A stretch of DNA of 64,000 nt from Psychromonas aquimarina ATCC BAA-1526 (GTDB lineage: Bacteria; Pseudomonadota; Gammaproteobacteria; Enterobacterales; Psychromonadaceae), in NCBI RefSeq assembly GCF_000428725.1, contig NZ_KE386793.1:344243-408242 (forward strand), in the 5' to 3' direction. Under the pieces are notes generated by a model. That model ran no database searches. It saw only the letters and a program-made list of their open reading frames with translations, and had not been told where the DNA came from. This document shows positions 1 through 9,434 of the stretch, in pieces; the first letter of the stretch is position 1; each line of letters begins with the position of its first letter. Position numbers and translations under genes: made by a program.

Positions 1-1586
1 CAGGATTAGCGTTTAATGTGAATGCCGATCTGCTTATTAGTGAAGTACTTTACGATGCACCTAACAATGACAGTGTTGAAGAGTTTGTTGAGCTGTTTAA
101 TGCCGGTTGTGAAACGGTTGATTTAAGCCAGTACAAGCTTAGTGATAACAGCGGCAGTTATAATCTGCAGGGCAGTTTAGCCTCGGGAGATTATTTTACA
201 GTCGCCGCAGACCAGGCCGGCTTCAGCAGCCTGTTCAGCACAGCGCCGGATCAGTTTCCTATGTCCTTAACCCTGGGCAATTCCGGTGATTATGTGCGTT
301 TAAGCAAAGGCTCAGCAGAGACTGATGTGGTTGCCTGGGAGGGCGGTCTGTCCGGCTGGTCTTTGAATGTGCGCAATGTGTCGCTGTACAGAACTACCGT
401 GGTTAACAGTAAGTCTGCTGCTGACTGGAGCGCCAGTAGTAATGCAGGAAATCCCGGAAGCGGTTCGCTGACGACCAGCTGTGATAACGGCGGCGATACC
501 GGCGGCAGTGAGGCTGACCCGGCTAAGTTAGAAAACGGTAAGGCTAAAAGTAATTTGTCAGCGGGTGCCGGGCAGACTCTGAAATTTACTGCTGATATTC
601 CTGCCGGAGCAACAAAGCTTAGCTTTGTTATGAGCGGCGGAACAGGTGATGCGGATCTTTATATGCGTCAGGGCAGCGAGCCGACAACCAGTGTAAGCGA
701 CTGTGCGCCTTACCTGAGCGGGAATAATGAACAGTGTGCAGTTGCGGCGCCGGTGACAGGTCGTTATTATATTAATATAGAAGCTTATGAAAGCTTTAGC
801 GGTGTCAGTTTAACTGTAAATTATACAGCGCAAAGCGGTGGTGATAACGGCGGTGAGACCAACGGTGACTACAGCTATTCTGTTTATTATAGTGATGCTA
901 TCGGCAAGTCCGGCTCTGCGCTGAAATCCAGCCTTAATCAGATAATTAAAGGTCATACTCGTTTTAGTTATTCAAAGGTATGGGATGGACTGAATTATGC
1001 CGATGAAGATCCGAATAACAGTGATAATGTGATTTTACTCTATACCGGCCGTTCTGAAGCTAAAACCAACCGCGCAGGTATGAGTAACTCATCCGATGCA
1101 TGGAATCGTGAACATGTCTGGGCTAAAAGTCATGGTTTTCCTTCCAGCGGTCAGCATGGCTATACTGATTTCCACCATCTGCGTCCTGCCGATGTGAGCG
1201 TGAACAGTAGTCGAGGCAATAAAGATTTTGCAGCCGGAGGCAGTGAAATATCGGAAGCACCAGGTAATTATACCGACAGCAACAGCTTTGAGCCGAGAGA
1301 CGAGGTGAAGGGGGATGTAGCACGTATGGTGTTTTATATGGATGTGAGATATCAGGGTAATGACAGCAGCGGTACGCCGGATCTGAGCATCGCTGACGGT
1401 ACAACATCTACCGGCGATCCTCAGTTGGGTGATCTGTGTACTCTGCTTAGCTGGCACCTGCAGGATCCGGTTAGTGACTGGGAACGCCGTCGTAATAACC
1501 GTATCTTTGAATGGCAGAAAAACCGTAACCCGTTCATCGATAACGGTGCCTGGGCATCAGAGTTATACGGTGCTTCCTGTCAATAG
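1..1586 (+). CDS. Secreted endonuclease I family nuclease with LTD and PPC domains (5' partial)
   Basis: The reading frame is open to the left edge of the window. The codons before the GTG at 18 (G-L-A-F-N-V-N-A) look like the end of a signal peptide, so the true start lies outside. Counting from 18, a lamin-tail (LTD) domain covers about residues 4-130, a pre-peptidase C-terminal (PPC-like) domain about 170-270, and an endonuclease I domain about 283-518. The nuclease core shows WNREHVWAKSH near 361 with the catalytic His, then DFHHLRPAD and RGNKDF near 383-402, and NRNPFID near the C terminus. Family members are secreted Mg-dependent nucleases that cleave DNA and sometimes RNA without specificity. 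The accessory domains probably help secretion or substrate attachment. A strong terminator follows directly. Confidence 0.9.
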   Translation, partial: GLAFNVNADLLISEVLYDAPNNDSVEEFVELFNAGCETVDLSQYKLSDNSGSYNLQGSLASGDYFTVAADQAGFSSLFSTAPDQFPMSLTLGNSGDYVRLSKGSAETDVVAWEGGLSGWSLNVRNVSLYRTTVVNSKSAADWSASSNAGNPGSGSLTTSCDNGGDTGGSEADPAKLENGKAKSNLSAGAGQTLKFTADIPAGATKLSFVMSGGTGDADLYMRQGSEPTTSVSDCAPYLSGNNEQCAVAAPVTGRYYINIEAYESFSGVSLTVNYTAQSGGDNGGETNGDYSYSVYYSDAIGKSGSALKSSLNQIIKGHTRFSYSKVWDGLNYADEDPNNSDNVILLYTGRSEAKTNRAGMSNSSDAWNREHVWAKSHGFPSSGQHGYTDFHHLRPADVSVNSSRGNKDFAAGGSEISEAPGNYTDSNSFEPRDEVKGDVARMVFYMDVRYQGNDSSGTPDLSIADGTTSTGDPQLGDLCTLLSWHLQDPVSDWERRRNNRIFEWQKNRNPFIDNGAWASELYGASCQ

Positions 1587-1611
1587 GTTTTAAGCTTATA
1601 ACTTGACGATT

Positions 1612-1637
1612 AAACGCAGCCGCCCGGCTGCGTTTTT
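1612..1637. terminator. Rho-independent terminator after the nuclease gene
   Basis: A perfect 10-bp stem AAACGCAGCC/GGCTGCGTTT with loop GCCC is followed by a T-rich tract. It lies between the convergent nuclease gene and the histidine kinase gene and could serve both. Confidence 0.85.
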
Positions 1638-1660
1638 ATTTTATATAACCTAACGCTCCG

Positions 1661-4600
1661 TTATTGCCTGTTGTGTAAGACTAACTTTGCTTTATGAAAT
1701 TCAAAATTATTGATATTTTTTTCTAATTTCAGCAGCTGATCGGTTTTTAATCCTAACTGAAGCGCATCACTAATTTCTTCGACAATCCCCAGCACCTCTG
1801 TGTCACTTTCATCAATCAGCTGACTGATTTTATCGAACAAAGCTTTATCAAAACTAACTTCTGTGACAGGCTCTGTCTTGAGCTGTTGTGATGCAAATAT
1901 TGAAGTTAATGTTTTGACCAGTGTTTCCAGCGATAATTTTAAACTTGCAGCTGCTTTCTGAATAGCACTCTCATTTTTATGCTGATATGCCTGCTCCAGT
2001 GCAGTACAGAGGTGATGAAGCTCAATAAGATGCAGGTTTCCCGTTACACCCTTAAGACTATGTACGTATTTATCGCATTCAGACTGGCTGCGTGTCTGTG
2101 ATAATAAATCGGTTTTAAAGCGGCCGTGATTTTCAACAAACTGGCGAAGCAGTTTAAGATAAAGCCTTTTATTGCCGATAACTGTTTTTAAGCCGCTTTT
2201 AAGGTCAACCCCCGGCAGTTTAGCTATATTTTCCAGGATATCGGCACTGTATTGATCTTGTGGATTTGCCGGTGATGTTCGGCCGCTGTCGGTTATTCTG
2301 GAGCGCTGAAGACTGCTGCTGAACCAGCGGGCCATAACAGCAAACATTTCTGGAACATTTATCGGTTTACCTATTAAATCGTTCATACCGGCTCGTAAAA
2401 CTTTGTCTTTATCCCCGGACATCATATTTGCTGTAACTGCTACAATAGGAAGCTCTAACAGTTTTAACTTCTCACGGATATATCTGCTTGTCTGATAACC
2501 GTCGAGCACCGGCATCTGGCAGTCCATTAAAATACCGTCGTAGCTGTTCACTTCTATTTTTTTAAGCGCTTCTCTGCCGTTATTAGCTATGTCGATATTA
2601 ATACCATTAGATTCAAGCAGGTCTTTAGTAAGTTCCTGATTAATCTCATTATCTTCAACTAATAAGACAGACGCGCCCTGTAAACGCACTATACTTTCGG
2701 ACAAAAGCTGATCGCTATTGTGCTGAGCTGTGGTTACTGCAGATCTTTGCCCGTATAAAGATAAGATGCCGTTGTACAGGCTTGAGCAGCTGAGCGGTTT
2801 AGTTAATATCAAATCACAATGGAGATGAACTGCGCCCAGTGTATCCTGAATTACCTCTAGCGGATAAGCTGACAGCACAATTACTTTATAACCGCAGCTG
2901 CCGTGGTGCTTCAGCAGCTGCTGCAAATCCGCCGCACTCTGACTATGTGGTAACTTCCAGTCAAATATCAGCAGATCAAATTCACTTTCTGAGGCTGCTT
3001 CAATCCTGCAGTTCATCGCCAGCAGCTGTTCTTTGATTATATTTTCAGTGCCTGTATTGTCAGTAATTAACCGTACTTTTTTATTTTCTGTATGGGCAGG
3101 CGCAGCTGCACTGATCTGCTGCTTTTCACTCTTGTAAAGACGCACGCTGAAAGTAAATACCGCTCCTTTGCCGGGGGTGCTAAGCACACTGATATTGCCG
3201 TTCATCAGTTCAACTAAGTGTTTACATATTGCCAGCCCAAGCCCGCTGCCGCCGTAGCGCCGGGTCGTTGATGTGTCTGCCTGGGAAAAGGATTTAAAGA
3301 GCTTCTGTATTTGCAGACGGTCTAAACCAATGCCGTTATCACTGACCGCAAACTGCAGCTCAATATTTTTTTTACCCTGAGAGAGTACAGAGATATGAAT
3401 TTTAATTGTCCCTGATTCGGTAAATTTAACAGCATTATTGCCTAAATTAACCAGTATCTGTTTCAGGCGCAGGGGATCGCCGTTTAAGTGATTCGGTACC
3501 TGCTCGTCTACCTCTATCAGTAACTCTAAGCCTTTTTCCTGTGCTTTTAAGGCGATTAAATGAGTAAACTCATCGAGCATCTCGGCAAGTACAAATTCTG
3601 TGTATTCGATATTAAGCTTGCCCGCCTCAATTTTTGAAAAATCCAGTATGTCATTAATAATGCCGAGTAAAGACTGAGCTGAACGGTGTACTTTATTAAC
3701 GTAATTCCGCTGGCGCTTATTGAGATCCGTTTCCAGGGCTAAGTAGCTCATGCCGATAATTGCATTCATCGGTGTACGAATTTCATGACTCATATTGGCA
3801 AGAAAATCAGACTTCGCCTGGTTGGCCTTGTTTGCATCATCTCGTGATTGTTTTGAACTTTGAGTTAACTCTAATAATGCTGAATGAGACTTTCGAATTA
3901 AGTAGGTTAATAAGAAAAACGCTAAAATAAACACTACACCGGCATAGGTAATATAGTCGGCAAATTCTCGTACTTCTGCTATCTCCTGCAGTCTGTATTC
4001 CCGCCAGACAGACAATGCGGTATCGGCAGCGACCGCTGAATTTACCACTTTCTCAGTGGTTAAATCGAGCAGCTTAATGACTTCGACCAGACTGCTGAAA
4101 TTATTAAAGTACGCTTGAATATCGGGATAAACCGATTCAAATACTTTTTTTTCATCATCTTCGATTAATCTGCTTTGGATTTTTTGGCTTCGCTGTAATG
4201 CTGTTTCTAATAACAAGATAACCTGCTCAGCATGAAGTTCTTTAGCCTGTTCACTATAAGATAACGAAAAATCCCGATCCGCCTGCCTGGCATCATTGAT
4301 GTTTTTGGTCAGCAGTGTCACCTCTTCGGACAGCTGCATCCGGTTTTCCATTAAGCTCTGCAGATCACTATTCCCCTGCTGAACAGCCGACAGCACTTGC
4401 GATTCGTTATTGTATAACTCCCGTGACAGGCGCGTTAAATCAAAACCATATTGCGCCAGATCTTGAACAGCAGGGGTATCATTACTGATCTCTGAGCGGT
4501 TTTTTAACTCCTGCAGTCGGATTAACGCCTCCTGATAGCGCAGCTGTGTTTCCCGCAGCTGTTTTAATAATCTGCGGCTGCGTTTATTTTTCAATTCAAG

Positions 4601-5290
4601 CGATAATTTTTCAATATGAGCGCTAAGCCGGCTTAATTCTGTCATCGCACGGTTATAGTCGTACTGATTACGAAAAAATATGTAATCTTTTTCGTAATCA
4701 CATACGCTTTCAATAATGTTTGATACTAGATATGAATGTGAAATATTCTCAGAAATTTCACCTATATTTTTACGCTGTTTTGTTACCGCTTCTCTATTTC
4801 GATTAATATACTTAAACTGTAGAATTTGTAATGCTTCAGAGCTTGCAGATGCCTTTACCGCTTTTTCTACCATAAGACTGAGGCTGTCATTTTTTTGTTC
4901 ATTTAGTGTAAAGTAATGTTCGAATCCCTGCTGATAATCTTTAATTTGCTCTATTAACTGCACTGTATCAATGCTGCTGTCGATCTGATTCTCATGAAAC
5001 TGCTGAACTAATAATAAAGACTCCTGAATATATGTCCTGGTTTCTTGTGCTTCTTCCTCTGAACCATCTCTGGTGAAGGTTAACTCGTGCAGTCTGGCCC
5101 TGTCTAAGGATCTTAACAGCAGGCCGGAACTATGATATCTGTCGACTGAGCTGAACAGATTATCAATACTCTGCCAGGCTGTTAATCCGACAGCAAAAAG
5201 CAGCAGGATCACCAGAATAAATCCCCACATAATCCTTTGCGATTTTCCCATCAGGCTGTCAGAGCTTACATTATTGAATTTGCTTAACAT
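1661..5290 (-). CDS. Hybrid sensor histidine kinase with two receivers and an HPt domain
   Basis: This is a 1209-aa membrane sensor of the BarA/TorS architecture. A transmembrane segment lies at about 20-41. A long helical, coiled-coil-rich sensor region follows, and a second membrane segment lies at about 440-462. The dimerisation domain carries [10 protein letters not shown] with the phospho-accepting His near 501. The ATPase domain shows N near 617, DNGIGL and GGSGLGLAI. The first receiver (about 690-800) keeps an FDWKLP Asp near 776 but lacks the usual paired acidic residues at its start, so it may be degenerate. The second receiver is canonical (VEDNEIN; LMDCQMP near 921). The HPt domain has HSLKG near 1076. 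The receiver/HD-GYP gene lies upstream on the same strand, but a MITE-like element now separates the two. The ligand is not predictable. Confidence 0.9.
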   Translation of the reverse strand: MLSKFNNVSSDSLMGKSQRIMWGFILVILLLFAVGLTAWQSIDNLFSSVDRYHSSGLLLRSLDRARLHELTFTRDGSEEEAQETRTYIQESLLLVQQFHENQIDSSIDTVQLIEQIKDYQQGFEHYFTLNEQKNDSLSLMVEKAVKASASSEALQILQFKYINRNREAVTKQRKNIGEISENISHSYLVSNIIESVCDYEKDYIFFRNQYDYNRAMTELSRLSAHIEKLSLELKNKRSRRLLKQLRETQLRYQEALIRLQELKNRSEISNDTPAVQDLAQYGFDLTRLSRELYNNESQVLSAVQQGNSDLQSLMENRMQLSEEVTLLTKNINDARQADRDFSLSYSEQAKELHAEQVILLLETALQRSQKIQSRLIEDDEKKVFESVYPDIQAYFNNFSSLVEVIKLLDLTTEKVVNSAVAADTALSVWREYRLQEIAEVREFADYITYAGVVFILAFFLLTYLIRKSHSALLELTQSSKQSRDDANKANQAKSDFLANMSHEIRTPMNAIIGMSYLALETDLNKRQRNYVNKVHRSAQSLLGIINDILDFSKIEAGKLNIEYTEFVLAEMLDEFTHLIALKAQEKGLELLIEVDEQVPNHLNGDPLRLKQILVNLGNNAVKFTESGTIKIHISVLSQGKKNIELQFAVSDNGIGLDRLQIQKLFKSFSQADTSTTRRYGGSGLGLAICKHLVELMNGNISVLSTPGKGAVFTFSVRLYKSEKQQISAAAPAHTENKKVRLITDNTGTENIIKEQLLAMNCRIEAASESEFDLLIFDWKLPHSQSAADLQQLLKHHGSCGYKVIVLSAYPLEVIQDTLGAVHLHCDLILTKPLSCSSLYNGILSLYGQRSAVTTAQHNSDQLLSESIVRLQGASVLLVEDNEINQELTKDLLESNGINIDIANNGREALKKIEVNSYDGILMDCQMPVLDGYQTSRYIREKLKLLELPIVAVTANMMSGDKDKVLRAGMNDLIGKPINVPEMFAVMARWFSSSLQRSRITDSGRTSPANPQDQYSADILENIAKLPGVDLKSGLKTVIGNKRLYLKLLRQFVENHGRFKTDLLSQTRSQSECDKYVHSLKGVTGNLHLIELHHLCTALEQAYQHKNESAIQKAAASLKLSLETLVKTLTSIFASQQLKTEPVTEVSFDKALFDKISQLIDESDTEVLGIVEEISDALQLGLKTDQLLKLEKNINNFEFHKAKLVLHNRQ

Positions 5291-5325
5291 TCAGGACGTG
5301 CCTTTATAAATTGTGATGAAATCAT

Positions 5326-5581
5326 TAGGGTCTGTTGATCTTTCAAGATTGTTTCTGCAACAGTTTGCCGGCTATTTATACAAGGCTGAGTCTATGCAGT
5401 GTAGTTGTTCTACATAAATAGACGATAACGCATACGATCTTGTCAGCAAACGTTGCCCTTCGGGTTCATCTCAAAGCGTTTTGTTCTTTGTTGATTAGAT
5501 GGCTAAGCCACATCTCGTTCGCCGCGATCAAAACGCTTTGAGATAGAACAAAAGTTAACCGGTAAAGATCAACAGACCCTA
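5326..5581. mobile_element. MITE-like element with 16-18 bp terminal inverted repeats
   Basis: The ends are perfect inverted repeats: TAGGGTCTGTTGATCTTT at 5326-5343 and its exact complement at 5564-5581. Excluding the outer TA gives 16-bp repeats flanked by TA on both sides, as expected for TA-targeting IS630/Tc1-type transposition. The TA could instead belong to the repeat. A second perfect 16-bp inverted repeat lies inside (5468-5483 and 5529-5544). No coding capacity is visible. The right end provides the last three sense codons and the stop of the HD-GYP gene. The parent transposase is not in this window. Confidence 0.7.
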
Positions 5582-6615
5582 GACTCCAGGTTATCGGTAA
5601 ATGAGTTTTTAACCTTTAACACTTCAGGAAGTATTTGTAAAAACAGCGGCACTAAATGAGGATCAAAATGTGCGCCCGCTTCCCGGCGTAACAGCCCGCA
5701 TGCCTTTTCAACTGACCAGGCTTTTTTATAGGGGCGTTCGCTGGTCAGTGCATCAAACACATCTGCAATGGCGACAATACGACCGGAAAGAGGGATCTGT
5801 TCGCCGGCAAGACCGTTGGGATAACCACTGCCGTCCCATTTTTCATGGTGAGAAACAGCCACTTCACGGGCAAGTTTCAGCAAAGGGGAGTCCTGCCCGC
5901 CTAATATTTTTACCCCGTACTCGGCATGGCGCTGCATTTCACGGTATTCATCAGCATCCAGTTTGCCCGGTTTACAGAGAATACTATCTGCAATACCTAT
6001 TTTACCTACATCATGCATAGGGGCCGCTTCAAATAACAGGTTACACCATTGCGTATTGGCGCGATAAGCCTGCGCCAGCAGGCGGCTGTAGCTGCTCATT
6101 CTAATTACGTGCATGCCTGTTTCGTTATCTTTATATTCAGCGGCCCTACCTAAGCACTGAATGAGTTCTAACTGGTTTTTTTCTAACTGCTTAGTACGCT
6201 CAAGCACCTGCTGTTCAAGGAGACGCTGCTGCTTATAGAGTGATAACTGTGATTTTATACGGGCTTTAACAATAGCCGGACTAACGGGTTTAGTTATGTA
6301 ATCAACAGCTCCGATTTCAAATCCGGTCTGTTCATCAACGATTTCTGATTTAGCGGTAACAAATATTACCGGGATCTGCGCGGTAACAGGATCTGCCTTT
6401 AATCTTCGGCAGACTTCAAAACCGTCCATTTCCGGCATCACAATATCTAAAAGAATAATATCGGGTTTTGCCGAGCCGCCCGCAATCTCAAGCGCTCTTT
6501 CACCATTAACAGCAGCTTTGACCCGATATTGTTTTGATAATACGGCAGACAATATTTGAATATTCTCTGCCGTATCATCTACTACTAACACCGTCATTTT
6601 TTCAATATCAGACAT
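5569..6615 (-). CDS. Receiver-HD-GYP response regulator, predicted c-di-GMP phosphodiesterase (RpfG-like)
   Basis: This is a 348-aa cytoplasmic protein. The N-terminal receiver (about 8-120) shows VVDDTAEN, the phospho-acceptor in LLDIVMP near 57 and a conserved Lys in ITKPVSP. The C-terminal HD-GYP domain (about 150-335) shows MHDVGK near 200 and HHEKWDGSGYP near 253, the metal- and substrate-binding signatures of c-di-GMP hydrolases. Phosphorylation probably tunes c-di-GMP breakdown. The hybrid kinase downstream on the same strand is the likely partner. The last residues (R-V-C) and the TGA stop are encoded by the terminal repeat of the MITE-like element, so the natural C terminus was probably slightly different. 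The start at 6615 is plausible. Confidence 0.92.
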   Translation of the reverse strand: MSDIEKMTVLVVDDTAENIQILSAVLSKQYRVKAAVNGERALEIAGGSAKPDIILLDIVMPEMDGFEVCRRLKADPVTAQIPVIFVTAKSEIVDEQTGFEIGAVDYITKPVSPAIVKARIKSQLSLYKQQRLLEQQVLERTKQLEKNQLELIQCLGRAAEYKDNETGMHVIRMSSYSRLLAQAYRANTQWCNLLFEAAPMHDVGKIGIADSILCKPGKLDADEYREMQRHAEYGVKILGGQDSPLLKLAREVAVSHHEKWDGSGYPNGLAGEQIPLSGRIVAIADVFDALTSERPYKKAWSVEKACGLLRREAGAHFDPHLVPLFLQILPEVLKVKNSFTDNLESRVC

Positions 6616-6717
6616 CTTTCGGTTTCCACTATTCGACGGCTCTATTTTTTAATAAAGGCCGCTAAAAAAATCAGGACTGTAACACAAAACAGCGAATAAA
6701 AGATGCTGATAATGGCG

Positions 6718-7998
6718 TTATATAATAAGTATCAGGGAAGTCACATAGAAATAGATCAGCAGGCCGCTCAGGTCTACGATAGTGGTGATTGCCGGGCTGG
6801 CGACAACGGCCGGATCCTGTTTACAGAATTTTGCCAGCAGCGGCAGAGCCGCACCCACAACCGTTGAGCTAAGCACTTGAATAAACAGTGCCAGAGCAAT
6901 CGCAATACCGATCATATTTAATGACAAACCGTCCGGCAGTTCAGCCCCAAAGGACAGAAACTGAATCTTTAAATAGGAGACAGCAGCTAAAGCTGATCCG
7001 ATAAAAATTGATATACGCAGCTCTTTCCATATTACTGCGCCGCAGTGCCTGATATTAAGTTCTCCTAGTGCCATCGAGCGTATGATCACCGTTGCCGCCT
7101 GACTCCCGGCGTTGCCGCCGGTATCTGCAACCATCGGCATATATAAAGCCAAAATAACCAGGGCAGTAATAGCGTCCTCATAACTTTGAATAACCATACC
7201 CGATAAAATACCTACAGCAGCGAGTCCCGCGATCCAGAAAATTCGTTTTTTGACATGTGTTAATACCGGAGTCTCAAGATAGGGAGCCTGGTCCATTTCA
7301 CTCTGAATCCCCATCAGCAGTTCGACATCTTCAGTCTGCTCCAGGCGCATTACCTGCATTGCCTGTTTAGGACCGAATAAACCAGCGGGACGGCCTTTGC
7401 CGTCAAGAATTGCTAAGCAGTCTAATGGACTTTGCTGTAATAATATTACTGCCTGCTCTTGATCTAAACCTGCATAGACACCGGAAACGTGCTCACCGAT
7501 ATCTTTAAGCAGGGTATCTGCCTTATGGGTAAAGAGCTGATGTAATTCCAGTAATGTGCAGTAAAGACCTTGTTTATCAACGATAAATAGTATTTTACCA
7601 GCAGTATTCAGATCCAGTAATTTTACCTGTTCAATAGCTTGTGCAGCGGTTGTATCGCCGCTTAAAGATAAAAAACGCCCGCAGCAGGTAACGGAAATAA
7701 CCGGGTGCTCCTCAACAGACAGTTTTATGATGTCGCTTTTTAACCAGCTGGGCATATGTTTTCTTAAATAACTTCTGTCAGGCTCAGCTAATGCTTTATA
7801 GATGCTTAAGCACTGGCGCAGTGACATAGCGCCAAGCCATTGAGCAAGCGCTTCTGAGGTTAAACTTTTTATAAAGGTAAGTAACTGCTGGTTTTTGTTT
7901 TCAGTGTCGAAGTTGTGTTTTTTATGACGACAGACATCATAGTCATCTGCATAGTGCGGGTTAATGTAATCAGGTGTAACAGCTGTAATAGTGGACAT
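6718..7998 (-). CDS. mgtE: MgtE family magnesium transporter
   Basis: This 426-aa inner-membrane protein has an MgtE N-terminal regulatory domain (about 35-140), a CBS-domain region (about 145-255) and a membrane domain of about five helices (about 260-426). The family signature PMVADTGGNAGSQ lies near 289, with the conserved Asp/Gly/Asn of the ion pore. MgtE proteins are Mg2+-gated channels that admit Mg2+, and some carry Co2+. The ATG is preceded by a strong GGGGAGGA ribosome site. The gene stands alone with a long upstream region that contains structured sequence, so post-transcriptional control is possible. Confidence 0.93.
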   Translation of the reverse strand: MSTITAVTPDYINPHYADDYDVCRHKKHNFDTENKNQQLLTFIKSLTSEALAQWLGAMSLRQCLSIYKALAEPDRSYLRKHMPSWLKSDIIKLSVEEHPVISVTCCGRFLSLSGDTTAAQAIEQVKLLDLNTAGKILFIVDKQGLYCTLLELHQLFTHKADTLLKDIGEHVSGVYAGLDQEQAVILLQQSPLDCLAILDGKGRPAGLFGPKQAMQVMRLEQTEDVELLMGIQSEMDQAPYLETPVLTHVKKRIFWIAGLAAVGILSGMVIQSYEDAITALVILALYMPMVADTGGNAGSQAATVIIRSMALGELNIRHCGAVIWKELRISIFIGSALAAVSYLKIQFLSFGAELPDGLSLNMIGIAIALALFIQVLSSTVVGAALPLLAKFCKQDPAVVASPAITTIVDLSGLLIYFYVTSLILII

Positions 7999-8578
7999 GG
8001 CTAATCCTCCCCAAAAAAACAGGATTTAAATGTGTGAATTTGTATTTGATTTTGAAAGGGACAGCGGCGGGGGATTAACAGTATCTGCTGATTTGGATAA
8101 TCAGAGTTTTATTAAATACAAATATCCTCCAGTGCTGTTTTCCCTACTCGGAGGGATATCGTTAAGCATAAAGCTCTCCAGCAGGTTCTATGAACCCGAA
8201 TAAAAAAAAAGAGGGTACTAAAATATTCTGCAGCGTTAAAGCGCTGAAAAATGAGTTATAGCACTGTGATAAAAATAACCGGGCTGCTGAATATATGTGA
8301 TTCAGAAGATTAACAGCTGCTGGCTGTTTTTCACTATGGTATTAGATTGTAAATAAAGAAAGCTGTAAGCGGAGGAGACTGGATAAATCTAAACAAGGTT
8401 TCAGATTAGCAGTGAGTCCTCCAATTTTTAAAGCAGATTTCCCTGCAACTATCTGTATCCATTAGTTTTATTTTCCTAGTAAATTTTTTGAAAAGTATAA
8501 AGTGCTTTTGATATATGTCAATAAAAACAGGTGTTTATAGTTTGCTGTATTAGAGTCTTTGATAAAACAATGTTGTTT
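7999..8578. other. 580-bp intergenic region: mgtE leader and unassigned hairpins
   Basis: There is no credible gene here. On the minus strand, the mgtE leader contains a stem of nine pairs with one bulge (ATATCC-C-TCC against GGAGGATAT, about 8122-8160). It also has a small GGTTC/GAACC hairpin near 8183-8196, and an AATCCT segment that could pair with the AGGATT overlapping the mgtE ribosome site. A separate long hairpin lies at 8371-8422. I could not match any of it to a riboswitch class from memory. Confidence 0.4.
8371..8422. repeat. Long imperfect hairpin upstream of mgtE
   Basis: GGAGGA at 8371 pairs with TCCTCC ending at 8422. Inside lies a nested stem, AATCT-AAAC with GTTT-C-AGATT. 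On the plus strand it is followed by AATTTTT, so it could be a terminator or the end of a small RNA. Its role is unknown. Confidence 0.45.
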
Positions 8579-9304
8579 TTACTTTATATGTTTATCTTGA
8601 ATTGCTTTTATTTCGCCGCTTGATGCTAAGCTGCTCAATACTTCATTGAACTTTTTAATTATTTTTTCGCCCTCTGCATTAGTTTTGGGAATGATAAAAT
8701 AATGGCCTATTTTTACAAAACTCTTTTCCAGCATTTTAAAGTTGTTTCTATTTTCAAATAGATCTTCAATAAATTTCCAGCCGGCAATTTCATTAGTCAT
8801 CACCAGCTCTACCCGGTCTGATTCCAGCATTTTAAAACAATGGCCCATACTTTTTGGTCTGGCGAGCTTAATAACATTCTTTTCCGCTAATTTTTTTAAA
8901 CCGAACAGGTTATATCCTATTGGTTTACAGATCCGCAGACCGGTTAAATCTTTTTCACTTTGATAGTTTAAATTGAAATCCTGTTTTGTAAAAAAATACT
9001 CCTGAAGTTCGTACATGACATTTGAAAAATATAAGATTTTTTCGCGTTCACTGTTTTTACTATAGGGAAAGGTGCCTAGGAACTGGCCGTTCATGGTTGC
9101 GGAAAACCCGCGTTTCCAAGGCCTGAAGACGATTTCCGGTTGATGGCCCATAGCGGTGAAAATATGCTGAATTATTTCTGCTGCCAGGCCGCCGTTTTCT
9201 AAGTGACCGCCGACAAAAGGAGGGAAATCTCCAGTAACAAGGTTAACTTTTTCTGCCTGGCAGCTCAGGCTGAGCAGTAAAGGCAGTAATAAAATAATTT
9301 TCAT
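8579..9304 (-). CDS. Periplasmic substrate-binding protein, SBP_bac_3-like (orphan)
   Basis: This 241-aa protein starts with a signal peptide (about residues 1-17, ending S-C-Q-A). The mature part looks like the family-3 solute-binding fold: a DFPPF segment near the N terminus, the RPWKRGF motif near residue 62 and a C-terminal FNEVLSSLASSG helix. No permease or ATPase gene is nearby, so it may not feed an ABC transporter and could act as a sensor or scavenging protein. A related protein with the same PWKRG motif is encoded at 33,491-34,228. The substrate is unknown. Confidence 0.75.
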   Translation of the reverse strand: MKIILLLPLLLSLSCQAEKVNLVTGDFPPFVGGHLENGGLAAEIIQHIFTAMGHQPEIVFRPWKRGFSATMNGQFLGTFPYSKNSEREKILYFSNVMYELQEYFFTKQDFNLNYQSEKDLTGLRICKPIGYNLFGLKKLAEKNVIKLARPKSMGHCFKMLESDRVELVMTNEIAGWKFIEDLFENRNNFKMLEKSFVKIGHYFIIPKTNAEGEKIIKKFNEVLSSLASSGEIKAIQDKHIK

Positions 9305-9434
9305 ATGGACTCATAAACGGCAGGTTTTACTTATATTGGTAATACGACTCATTATTATAAAGAATAAGCATCGTTTGATATTTAAGCAAGTGCAGCACTG
9401 CCGGTGGCTAACTTCATGGTGATTTGATTTTGAC

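Noticed and set aside
4918..4928. GTTCGAATCCC, which looks like a tRNA T-loop segment
   Set aside because: It lies inside the coding sequence of the hybrid kinase and no acceptor stem or anticodon arm can be formed around it.
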